The notes under the pieces were generated by a model. That model was not told the DNA's origin. It searched no databases and was given only the letters and a program-made list of their open reading frames with translations. Below, piece after piece: positions 1-10,400 of a DNA stretch of 64,000 nt. Both the position numbers and the translations under genes were made by a program. The DNA comes from Sclerurus mexicanus (lineage: Eukaryota; Chordata; Aves; Passeriformes; Furnariidae): assembly GCA_013396755.1 (NCBI GenBank), contig VWZF01007011.1, forward strand, positions 258,980 to 322,979, in the 5' to 3' direction. Position 1 is the first letter of the stretch. Every line of letters starts with the position of its first letter.

Positions 1-275
1 AAGACTGTGCCCTCTTCTCCTACTGCTGGTTGCCTGGGAGAAGAGACCAACCCCCACCTGGCTACAACCTCCTTACAGGTGGCTATACAGATCAATAAGG
101 TCTCCCCTGAATCTCCTCTTCTCCAGGCTGAACAACCCAGGGAACTCCCCAGCTCCCTCAGCCTCTCATCATAGGACTTGTTCTCCAGTCCCTTCACCAG
201 CCTCATTGCCCTTCTCTGGACCCGCTCCAGCACCACAATGTCCTTCCTGAACTGAGGGACCCAAAACTGGACACA
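1..275 (-). mobile_element. CR1 LINE fragment, 3' region, cut by window edge
   Basis: Read on the minus strand this is the familiar CR1 3' portion: an accurate match to the stretch meaning 'gtgtccagttttgggtccc' at about 257-275, then the 'gtgctggagcgggtccagag' block, then 'ttcagcctggagaagaggag' near 115-135. The 5' side ends abruptly near 275, typical of 5'-truncated CR1 copies; the 3' side runs off the window. No open frame survives. It is quite well preserved compared with most other copies here. CR1 is a non-LTR retroposon whose ORF2 encodes endonuclease and reverse transcriptase; this piece lies downstream of the catalytic domains. Confidence 0.93.
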
Positions 276-3200
276 TTTACCAATGAGCAGTTATATATTT
301 ATTTTTAACAATCTTATTTTAAGTTATATTTCTAAAGGATGTGTTATGATTTCTAAAAGCAATTTGCATTAAAAATTGCAGTCATTACTACACAGATGCA
401 AATAAAAGGCATTAAGGACACTCCAGTTCATCCATATTAAGATATTCTTAATATCCATGACACTCTTCTTAGTGCCTTTGACATTCAGACCCTGTAGGAG
501 AGAAGTGCTGTAAATCAATCCTTTTCTCTACCAGAAATACTTCTAAAAGATTGCACCATGCTGTTAGATTGCACAGGAACTGATCCATACAGTGAAGTGC
601 CAGGAACTCTCAAACAGCCAGCCTTGGTGTGCAGCTCAGAGCGCCAGCAAAATGTCAGATCTCAAGTTGGTGTCAGGAAACTCTCTGAACAGAGTGAACC
701 TAAAGAGAAGAAATTTTTTAACTTTAAACAAGATAAACTTAGGCTGTCGGCTACCCAACAAATGTGAGTGAAGAGATATTTCCTTGCAATAATATGGAAT
801 AACTGTATTTGTCCCTCCCCTCTTCTCTCCGTTAAAACTAAAAAGAGTTATGACACAGTAGGGTGAAATGAACAAACTTTTCTGATGAACCAATTGAAAA
901 TTTAAGGGATTTTGAGAGAATGAAAGTGGAAGCAATCTAAGGTGTCAGAGAAAACTTTGTAGTCATATGTAGAAATAAACTGTTCTGCATAACTTAAAGA
1001 TAGTTTGAGTTAGAGCTCTGCAATGGGCTACTTTGGGCTCTTCTAAAATAAGAGGAATAAGGAAATGTAACCCCATTCTCAAAACAGGTTATCAAATAGT
1101 GTCTTGTTGAGCAGACAAATAAAAACAATACGAAGAAACATTGTGAGAACATCAACTCATACACAAAGTTTTAACCTGCATATTTAGCATTGGAAGCATT
1201 CCTTTATGCTGAGTTTATTGGATGGATACATATTTCTTTTCCAGTTTTTCCCTCTAGAAATCAAAAAGTTGCATATCTGGAAAAAATTCACTTTTGTTTT
1301 CTCACCTATCCAAGTGTCTTCTCATTCTATATCACTGAAATTATGTATACAGGGAAGACACTAAGTAGTTAAATTGTAGGGAGTTTTGACTAGAAGGAAT
1401 TTTTTAATCTGCATATGAATGGTCTATAAATTCTGAAAAAAAAATTGTACTGCTCTGATTAACTGAAGCCTCTAATCTGGAGTAGTCAAATACTGGTTGT
1501 CATTTAAATTTATGTGGTTCAGGTATCAAGTAGGATCAGAAATCAAATTCTTAAGTTAAAGCTACAAAAGAAAAGAAGAGTTAAATTTTCCTCAAATGTT
1601 TTCAGCATAAGCTGAAGTGAGACAACAGGATGTGGAAACTGATTGTTCATTAACCTGCTGTGAAACTTGTCTTTTTCACTTGGCAGTATTAAGAAACAAT
1701 TACAGATAAGTTTCCCTCTCAAAGGCTTTCCTGAGCCTGGAAGTGCCACAATGTCTCAGTTCCTCTTGCCCCACACCTTCAACTCCAGATAATTATACTC
1801 CCAAAGACTTTTCATAGCACTTATGCCACCCTTAAGAAGCAAGAATATCTCACTGTGGTTCAACAACAAAACTTTTTTCTTTTTTTTTTTTGCATAACAA
1901 AATAGAGAATCGGGTCATAGATTTCCCATGTACGCACCTATTTTACTACAGAAAGTAGGAAAGCTCCTAAGTCCTACATCACTTACTGCAATTTCAGAAG
2001 ATTCTTTCAAAAGAGTTTGACTGACACTCAGGAACGTGTGAAAGTACAGTAGTCACACCTTTATTTTCTAAATGAGTGTGTTAGGGTCACTGAATTAGTC
2101 AAAGAAAGGACTAATATGTTTGGTTTGGGTTACTTTTGCTTCCAGGTAGAGAAAGTGTGAATTTATTTTGGTGGTCTTATTGTAGTCCTCAGTGGAAGGC
2201 TTGCTAATTCAAAACCCACCACACTATACAACACAAATCTGACAGCCGTGGCACAGGGAAAATGTACACAACCTGTATTAGAGCATCAGAGGTGTTGTAA
2301 GTCAGGAGTGGAGTGCCTTTTGCAGAGATGTATGGAGGTGTTAATGCACAGCACATGTCAGCGCTGTACCTTGAAGCAGCTTGTGCTATAAATCTTTTAT
2401 TTTTGTGAACAGTAAAATACTCCAAACTTACAAAGAAATATAAATGCAATAAAAAAATATTTTTCCTAGCCCAAATACAGTTTATTCCTTATGAATAAAC
2501 GTGCTTTTTTTGTAGCATATTTTTGAACCAGGACCTGCCAAGAGTTGAGTAAAGGGTAGCTAGAATATATACAAGGTCCTTCTGAGGAAAAAATACCCCC
2601 CAAAAATGACAGACTTAAACATGAACATAAACCATTTTCTAAGGTTTCTGACATACAGTCTGCTCATTCTGAAAATCTTTGAAGTCCCCTTGAGGGTCTC
2701 CACTATAAAGTAATGGGTAAATTTGCTTTACTACCCCCAGGGGCATGTTTTTTTAAGATTATCTGCTAATAAAAAATAATATAAAAATAGTACATAAAGA
2801 GTGAAGAAAAACATGTTTTTTGCATAAATACAAATTCAGTAAGATATCAGAACTAGATAAATTAAGAACCTTTATGTTTACTTCATACTTTTTTTTCTCC
2901 AATTTTATTTCCCACAAAAAAACACTATTTAAAAAAGTGCTATGTTTATTATTCTCATGTTTAGCAAATTAGATTTTTTCTTAAATGTTTTAGACCCTTT
3001 TTTATTCATAAAATACAGCTATTATTCTGATCACCACATAAAGTATTTATCTGATCATAGATTAGTGTTAATTTGGCTTTAAAACAATAACCCTGAAAAT
3101 GTTAAAACATCCATGATGCATTTCTTAGGATTAAGTGATTTTAAATTTCTGCTTGCTTGTTTCTTTCTTATACTCTTTTCTAATTCTGAATATAAAAACT

Positions 3201-4940
3201 AATTTATTCATATTTGTGGTTATGGTATAATGGTTATAATACATTCTATGCATGAGTTTAGCAAAAATCAATAAACAAACTTGCAACTGAAATATGAAAT
3301 ATCAATATGGCATGGGTTTTCTCTATGCTCTTATAATGCACATTAGTATTCTTGTTCTGCATGTAGCTCATAATGTCTTAAAATGCATATCGTTATATTG
3401 TTCATATCCACAATCTTGAAATGGGCTCGATAGATAAGGCTTAGTAAGACAAAGCAGAAGATTTGTTTGCACAAAGATTATATTAAGCTTGCTGGAAGAA
3501 GTAGTGAAATCTCAGGAGAAGAAATAAAAAGTGAGCAGGCAATCTGTGTGCCTCTCATCTCCCTGCGATTCCTAGAGGTTACATATAAGAAGATTACGAA
3601 ACAACACACTGACACAATTGAAAAGCTTCCTAATGAAAACAAATTTGCCATGTTTGATGGCTTACATATATCATCATTTTTTGACAGCTACATAATGTGG
3701 AAAGACAATTTAATGCAATAAGAAGATTCCACTTTCTAGGCAAATTGTTTGGGATAGTTCTCTTACAAAGAAAGAAGAATTGAAATGACGTTGGAATAAC
3801 CCAATTCCGATACTCTGAAGAATCAGAAAGGCATTGATGGAAGTGATGCTATTCTTTTGATGGTTATTTAATTTTTTCAGGGAAATTTCAGAAAACAAAG
3901 TAGTTTGAATGGATTGGTCAATATATGATATCTATGGGCACTGTCATGACACCCTTGTTTAGGCAAAATTGATTAGTGCATACATCAGACATTGAGACAG
4001 AAAGCTGGAAAAACCATATCCAATCCATCTCTATGCCAAAGCAGACTTAACTGGTTTAAGTTGCAGAAAATTATTCATGCTGTGTTGAACGTCCTTATGT
4101 TCAGCTTTGCAGCAGTATTGCCTCTCATAAATTCTTTATAGATCATCTCTTTTAAAATACTAATATATATTAGATACTTGTTTCTGTCCTCTGTAATCTT
4201 TATGCCTGTCTTTTCACATACTCAGTATACCTCAAAGTGAACATCTTTCCTTAAGCTTGTAATCACTTTCTTCTATTTCACCAGTGCACACCTTAGCATG
4301 GTTAAAACTGAATTCCTTGTGTCATTCGTAATCAATTAGTAAATCAGGCAAAAACAAGTCACTTTGTCATTCATTTATCTTGTGTGCAAAACAGTGTTCA
4401 CACCCTTCTAGGCTAAAATTTGCACCACACTCACTGACTTCCACAGAAGTTCCACAAAACTACTGGCATGTTGTAGTCTATCCAGGTACATACATACTCC
4501 AACAGAACCACTGAAAGTAGATACACTTCTGTTAGTAACATTGTACCAGAATTGCTTCTTTCACATATTCCTAACAACTGGGAGAGCATGAGCAACACTC
4601 ATAGTTGACATTTTTATCAGTAGGATTGTACTGTATAGTTCAGGGATTATTATTTTTTTAATATAAATTAGAAGCATTTTAAGGGGAGTAAGTGAATACA
4701 GTACTTATTGGAAAAAAAAATAATTCTGAAGTTACTTTGAAGTTTATTTAACTTGGGCTGAATTAGTGCAAAGTTTCTGACAAAGGAGAATAAAATATGC
4801 CATAATTGTACATAAATAATCCTGATAAGTTCTTGTCTTGCTGTCCTGTTTTGTTGGGTATGCAAGAATCCAGCATAGCTGCATTCTCTGACATAAAAAA
4901 GATGCAGATGTTAGCTGGAGGTTGCTGCTAAATTTTAACA
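276..4940. other. A/T-rich DNA without recognisable gene
   Basis: No coding region, RNA gene or transposon was recognised in this 4.7-kb stretch. Open frames are under 100 codons, lack similarity to any family I know, and overlap on opposite strands as chance frames do. A T-rich run lies at about 1873-1891, and A/T runs are common between 2750 and 3250. It is most simply neutral intergenic or intronic DNA, although a conserved noncoding element could not be seen without an alignment. Confidence 0.7.
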
Positions 4941-5024
4941 AATCAAAGAACAAAGGATAATTCGAGCTGGAAGTGATCTCAGGAGGTCTCTATTCCACGC
5001 CTCTGCACAAAGCAGAGTCAGCTG
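4941..5024 (-). mobile_element. CR1 LINE (outer copy), 3' end, interrupted
   Basis: On the minus strand this matches the CR1 3' terminus: 'gagctggaagtgatctcagg' at 4964-4983 followed by the 'caaagcagagtcagctg' block (about 5008-5024). The copy stops at about 5024, where a second CR1 begins with its own 3' end; the outer copy appears to resume at about 5303. The tail (4941-4963) is a degenerate version of the usual simple repeat. Divergence is high, so this is an old copy. Confidence 0.8.
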
Positions 5025-5300
5025 TTATAGAATCAAAGGATTATAGAATATGCGAGTTCGAAGGGACCCACAAGGACCATGGAGTCCAACTCCTGGCCCT
5101 GTGCAGGACACCCCAAGGTCACACCATGTGCTTGAGAGCATTGTCCAAACGCTTCTTTAACTCAGAGAGGCTTGGTGGTGTGGCCACTGTTCTGGGGAGC
5201 CTTTCCAGTCCTTAATCGCCTTTTGGGTGAAAAACCTGTTCTTGGCATCTAACTTAAATCTCCCTCAGCTTCACGGTTACCCATGGTTTTATCGAGTTAG
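5025..5300 (-). mobile_element. CR1 LINE (inner, nested copy), 3' region
   Basis: A second CR1 3' end starts here with a decayed tail (tatagaat repeated at 5026-5048). The block 'aagggacccacaaggacca' and 'gagtccaactcctggccctg' follows at about 5061-5102. Downstream are the 'cattgtccaaacgcttctt' and 'aaaaacctgttcttggcat' blocks. The subfamily wording is the same as in the copies at 36.1-37.1 kb and 55.7 kb on the opposite strand, and differs from the outer copy. It lies within the outer CR1 and is therefore the younger insertion. Confidence 0.88.
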
Positions 5301-5302
5301 GT

Positions 5303-5380
5303 AACCTCTAACAAAGGAAAATGCACATCTCTGGACAACTAGTCCCATTGTTTGACTGTCCTCATGGGAAAAATTGCAAA
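5303..5380 (-). mobile_element. CR1 LINE (outer copy), continuation
   Basis: The sequence 'cacatctctggacaacta' followed by 'cccattgtttgactgtcct' is the CR1 block that should lie about 55-60 bp beyond the point where the outer copy breaks at 5024. It is on the same strand. The simplest reading is one CR1 split by the inner copy, with a small deletion at the junction. Beyond about 5380 the similarity fades, giving a 5'-truncated end. Confidence 0.68.
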
Positions 5381-7358
5381 AATTTTATATGCTTATAGCA
5401 AAATTTACAAAAAGCAAATCAATATTCAAATTTATCAGGACAGGGCTGGAAGGTTGGAAGGTGTTTTTTGGGTTTTTTTGTTTGTTTGTTTGTAAGAAAG
5501 GCAACCATTTCAAAAATTCTTAAAGAGTCTTTTAAGTCAAAGTCAACATCAAAAGTAGGATGTGTTGTCATTTAAATTCTCTCAATTGACAGGTTTGGGT
5601 TTACTTGGTGGTGGAAATGCTCTCTAAGTGAGGTTGTTACCTGTGTAACTGCAGCGGTTATACTGGACAATGGCTTGTTACATTTGGAGCTGAACTTAGA
5701 ATTGTCCAGGCTGTGGACAACTACCTTCCCTTTGTTTTGTTCTTTCAATATCTTTCTGGAATGCATAAATTAATATTTTTATGAAATGTCTGCAGAAAGG
5801 GAAGAATTATACAAATTGCCATATTCTACCTGTAAAGCTCATAAAAAACCATTTCCTTACTTCTTCTAAAACTGCAATAATTATGAGCATAATTTTCTAA
5901 TTGCTTTGTTTTTATCTAAATCTGTAAATCCAGTTAGAGCAAAAAGGCTTGTAAACTTCTTGTCACACTGCAACCACTAAGAGGATGGACTATTTATATA
6001 TTCCTTAGCCAGAGGATAAGTATAGTCCTTTCACCAATATAAGCTTTGATAAGCCCCTCAACTTCACTACTGCTGTTTGTGTTGTGTAACTATGACAGTG
6101 GAGCAAAGGTAGGATCTATAATTTTTCAGTATTTATTCTGAAAACACATTAGTAAAAGTCACTTATATTTAAGATGTAAAAGAATTAGAAGTTGGAAGCA
6201 AAAAATGCAGCCTTCTAGGATTCACACCTTGCCTAAAGTTAGTGATTTTTTTTTTTTTTTTTTTTGGCAAAGGAAAATCGATAATACCTCCCAGGTCTCT
6301 GAAAAATTTTAACGGCTGGAAACTGAAAGTTTCAATTAAAAAAAAAAAAAGCCTCAAAGAAGTAGAATGCCTTGAAGTATAATTGAAGTTTTGCTCATTA
6401 AGGGCAAACCTGTGAAGACTTGACATTTCATCAAGTTTTCATCTAGAGTTCCTAAGAAAATAGGCTTGAAAAAGTTGTACAAAAGACTGAACTTTTTTTT
6501 TGCAGTGTTACCTTTTGACACAAACCTTAGAGTCAGTCTCTTCATTTTCAAGAAGCCAACAGTGTAATTTTGAACCTTTTAGCCACATATTGACCAACAA
6601 GAGCATACACTAAAGGAAGTTACACTGTCATATTCATTCTAAATAGATTCTAGATATTGCCGTTTTTCCAAGTACTTTATTGATTTCCCTCTCTAGACAG
6701 GATCAACTCTCTGGTACAGGTCTATGAAGGACTAAAAATCTGAGTCAAACTACTCCAAATAGACTGAATGTCAAACATAGAAAACACTGGAGAGCCAACA
6801 GTATAAAGGTCATTGAGAAATGTCTCTTTATTTGTATACACTGCATTTCAGGAAAGACAGCAAAGTCATCTCTGTTTAAACATTTCAGACCATAAATTAC
6901 TGTGAAAATTTACACTGAATCATCAGCCCTAGAGGATTTAGATACAGTTCTCTCTTTCCCATTCCATGTCCCTTTCACAACATCATTATTTATCCACTTA
7001 ATTTTATCTATCCTTTCTGTGAACTGCAGCCCACATTTGCAGCCTTTTCCCATTTGCTGTTTTCTCATAGATTATTATCATTACTTCCCATTGTTTCCTC
7101 TTTCTTCCACATATCCTCTCTTCCAAGTTTTATATAGTCATTATAGTATGGTGATTATGCGTTTTCGTTGAATATTTTGCTACACTTTTCATGCAACGAC
7201 CAACATCTGCATTATTAAGATTATTTGGATTTACTGCTGGTTTAAGATATTTATCTTACATAATGAGTAACTAAGAGCAAGTTTTTATATACTCATTGTT
7301 TCCAAGAAGACTCACGTCTTGTATATTTTTTTTAAAAAATTCCAAACTGTGTCATATC
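5381..7358. other. A/T-rich DNA with homopolymer and GTTT repeats
   Basis: No gene was recognised. A (GTTT)n-like G/T tract lies at 5461-5493. A run of twenty T at 6246-6265 and a run of thirteen A at 6338-6350 flank 72 bp of ordinary sequence. Open frames in this stretch are below 95 codons and overlap antisense frames. Confidence 0.7.
6246..6350. repeat. T20 and A13 homopolymers flanking 72 bp
   Basis: A T homopolymer (6246-6265) and an A homopolymer (6338-6350) face each other across a short unique segment. On a single strand they could pair as a fold-back. No duplicated flanks or known element ends were seen, so this may be chance proximity of two A/T microsatellites. A similar arrangement exists at 30124-30208. 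Confidence 0.85.
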
Positions 7359-7668
7359 TGTTGAGTGTTAAGGAAACTTCCCTGTCCGAGCATCCAGGAA
7401 CCACTCTGTCAGTCATTCTCACAGCACCTGAGCTGGGAACGAGGCCCCTTCACAGCTGCACACCCCGCACTCATGCAGTCAGACAAGTTTCCTTATGGGC
7501 TCGGACCAGCTCCGGGTTTCCCATAGCCTGGCTGGGACCACAGGACACCAGGCCCTTTGTTATGCAAAGAGTGTGCAGGTCTCAAACTCTTGCCTAGGGC
7601 TCCCACCACCCAAAGCTCAATCTGCAGCTTTCAAACCTAGCTACCTGCACTGAATGTTTTCCTCAACA
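7359..7668. mobile_element. candidate solo LTR, unclassified
   Basis: A 310-bp block clearly richer in G+C than its surroundings begins TGTTGAG (7359-7365) and ends CTCAACA (7662-7668). These ends are perfect inverted copies carrying the TG...CA termini expected of LTRs, and the length suits a solo LTR. Against this, the flanking bases (atatc before, gtgag after) do not form an obvious target duplication, no AATAAA or clear TATA box was seen inside, and I do not recognise the family. Inside, aaggaaactt (7369-7378) has its inverse complement at about 7486-7495, and gtccgagc (7384) recurs inverted at about 7499. It could instead be another old repeat or a noncoding functional block. Confidence 0.35.
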
Positions 7669-9072
7669 GTGAGTATAGAGACTGGTTAGGACAAACTGCT
7701 ACCATGTCATTGAAAATTCATCAAATCGAGGGGAAAAATAAAGTTTCTATATTTACTGAGCTACAATACCCTCAGGCTGATGATTTACAAATAAAAGCTT
7801 CATCAACGGTAACAAAACTTTATTGAGTCCCATGATACTGTTTTAGCATTTTGAGAAGCAGGTTCACTTGCTGAAGAGATCTGAGGTTTTTGGAACAAGA
7901 AAGTAAGTCAACTATCCAGCCTGCTCTAAAATATCCCCAGTGATCAAGGGTCTTTATTTTTTGCCATTAAGTTGATTACTTTTTTTTGATAATTTCTGGG
8001 CAGTTTCATGTTGTTGAGCACTGAAATTGTTATTTTCAAAATCTATGGGGAACAACACTGACAGGTTTGACTCATCCAAGAAGAGATAATTCTGTATAAT
8101 AGTTTTGAACTTGATGTGTTTGGAATAGATTTAAGAAGAATTTAGACATTTAAATTCTAATCTGAATCCTTTGGTCCTGGAATATAATGTGAAGAATTTA
8201 GAGATGAGTTACTGTTTCCTATTGAAAATGCTATTTTGTTGAAAAAAAGCTCAGTTGAGTCTATAATCTCTGTCAGGAAGATATTCTGTTTGGAATATCC
8301 CAGTGCTAAGTGTTTCTATCCTCACTACAACTTTACTCTATAGACCAAAATATCTGGATCAAAAAGCTCTGCTTTGAAAGACATCTCATAAATCATATGT
8401 TAAAGGTCTGACATGTTGTAACTATTGCATATCTTCAGCTGGTCTGCAAAAACACATCAAACCTAAAGTTAGGCATTCCCTATATGTTTAAAATATATTA
8501 CATATAGCATAAATCTCTGATGATACACCTAACCAACTGTGTGCTTGAACCCTCCAATGCTTTCAAGAAAGCCCTAGGACACTTTCTTAAGTCAATATAT
8601 TTCTCTGCAAGTGGAAGAACTAATTCAAATAGTGTGTAACTTTTAGCTATCTTTTTATCTAGGTTCACAAGTACCAATTAGATGTGTTCCAGATGGCTCT
8701 TTTTAATGGTCTAGCAAAACTGTGCCCAGAATATACCTGTATGAATTAAGTCAAAGCAAAGACATATGAGATTACCACTTTTGTGCACTGGGTATTTCAC
8801 TTCCTCTTCATATGCACAGGTATAATAACAAAAAGTATGTCAGAATGACTGTATCATAGAGTAAGAAGGAAGGAGATTGAAAACCACCAATCATTTGGGC
8901 AGTCATATTAAGAATGTACTATTTTTGATGTGAACCACCCCTAAGTTTATATCTATTCTTTGCCATTATAATACTCTCTCTTTCTCACTTTATTTCTCCT
9001 GCTTCAGTATTATTTTTAGTATTTCAAAGACACTTCTTGCTAGGAAATTCTACTGATTGTATTGAGTTTGCA
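7669..9072. other. A/T-rich DNA without recognisable gene
   Basis: Nothing was recognised in this 1.4-kb stretch beyond scattered short A/T runs. No open frame of note is present on either strand. Confidence 0.7.
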
Positions 9073-10018
9073 TGGAAATGTTTTGGTAGTGTGGAGATCT
9101 ACAGGGTGGCTTCCATGAGAAGCTGCAAAAAGCCTCCCCCATATCTGAGTGAGCTAATGCCAGCTAAATCCAAGACAAACTCATCAAGACTGACCCTATC
9201 AGCAATGGTGGTAGCACCTCTGGGATAACAGATTTAAGAAGGGGAAAACAGCAGCTGCAGCCAGCAAAGAGAGGAGTGAGAATACGGGAGAGAAACAGCT
9301 CTGCAAGCACCAAGAACAATGAAGAAGGAGGTGGAGGAGGTGCTCCAGGTGCCAGAGCAGAGATTCTCCTGCAGACCGTGCTGAAACCGTTTCCTGACAG
9401 AACCTGTGGCTCAGTGGAAGAAAGAGCCCACAGTGGAACAGGTTCCTGGCAGGACTCCATGGGGGACCCATGCTAGAGCAGTCAGTTCCTGAAAGACCAC
9501 ACCCCATAGAAGGGGCCCACAGTGGAGTAGTTTTTAAAGAACTGCAGCCTGTAGTAATGATTCATGTTGCAGAAGTTCTTGAGGGTCTTCTGTTGGAGAG
9601 ATCCCATGTTTGAGCAGCAGAAGAGTGTGAAGAGTGTCCCCCACAGAGGAGAAAGGAGGAGCAAAGACAACAAATAATGAACTGAATGCAGTCCTCGTTC
9701 TCTGTCCTGTGCCACTGGGATGGAATAGGTACAGAATTTAGTTTTAAAGTTGAGCCTTGAAAGAAGAAGGGGAGGTGGGGGGATGTGTTTTTTAGATTTA
9801 TTTTTATTTCTCATTACCCTATTTTTATTTGATTGGTAATAAAATAAATTATTTCCCCAAGTTGAGTCTGCTTTGCCCATGATAGTAATTGCAGAGTGAT
9901 CTCCCCCTGCCCTTATCTTGACTCAGAAGCCCTTCATATAGTTTCTCTCCCCAGTCCAAATGAGGAGGGTAGTGGCTTGAGTGGGCACGTGGTGGCCAGA
10001 TACGGTCAACCTGCCACA
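9073..10018 (+). mobile_element. solo LTR of an avian endogenous retrovirus-like family
   Basis: I recognise this as a decayed copy of a long LTR family common in bird genomes. Plus-strand landmarks are 'gcctctgggataaca' and 'atttaagaagggg' near 9217-9245 (a degenerate TATA region). After these come 'gagagaaacagctctgcaag', a block of imperfect short repeats (9426-9620), the polyadenylation region 'tggtaataaaataaatt' near 9834-9850, and the terminal part ending 'gtcaacctgccaca' near 10005-10018. No gag, pol or env sequence follows, so it is a solitary LTR. The 5' boundary is placed at a TGG near 9073 and is uncertain by tens of bases. No clear target duplication was found. Short open frames inside it on both strands are chance frames. 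Confidence 0.8.
9426..9620 (+). repeat. degenerate tandem array inside the LTR
   Basis: About five imperfect units of 39-50 bp begin near 9426, 9465, 9515, 9559 and 9600. Each contains a version of 'cccacagtggagcag' followed by a variable 'gttcctgaaggactgcagcc'-like segment. Arrays of this kind are a characteristic of this LTR family as I remember it, with unit number varying between copies. Point changes have blurred the units, consistent with age. Confidence 0.7.
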
Positions 10019-10350
10019 GCAGGTACTGATCAGTTACTCAGAGAGTCTATTAGAAATACCAAATGTTCTTCTTAGACTAACCCTCCCATAAAGATACAGT
10101 TTGTTCAGAACACTGGAAAGACTCAAAAATAGTTTCTCAACAAAGCCAGAGAATATAAAACATTAATATCTCTACATATTGAATTATAGCACTATCTGCA
10201 AGAAGTTTCACAGAACATTAGCTAGAACTATTTTTATTTGACTGGTTTATATTTTCTAGGATACTAATACAGGGTAAATTACTCATTATAGACCATTTCA
10301 GGTGTTGTCTTTAAAGAGTGCAGAAACTCAAAAATGTCAAGGTATTCTCC

Positions 10351-10400
10351 TATAGACCTCTAGAATTCTGTGTATTATAGACCTCTAGAATTCTGTGTAT
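10351..10400. repeat. perfect 25-bp tandem duplication
   Basis: Two identical 25-bp copies lie head to tail at 10351-10375 and 10376-10400; each starts tatagacctc and ends ctgtgtat. The lack of any difference suggests a recent slippage or unequal-exchange event, or an assembly duplication. Confidence 0.97.

Noticed and set aside
9164..9880. Overlapping open frames of 98, 102 and 132 codons on the minus strand and 66 on the plus strand
   Set aside because: All lie inside the solo LTR and read across its tandem units; multiple overlapping frames reflect composition, not coding.
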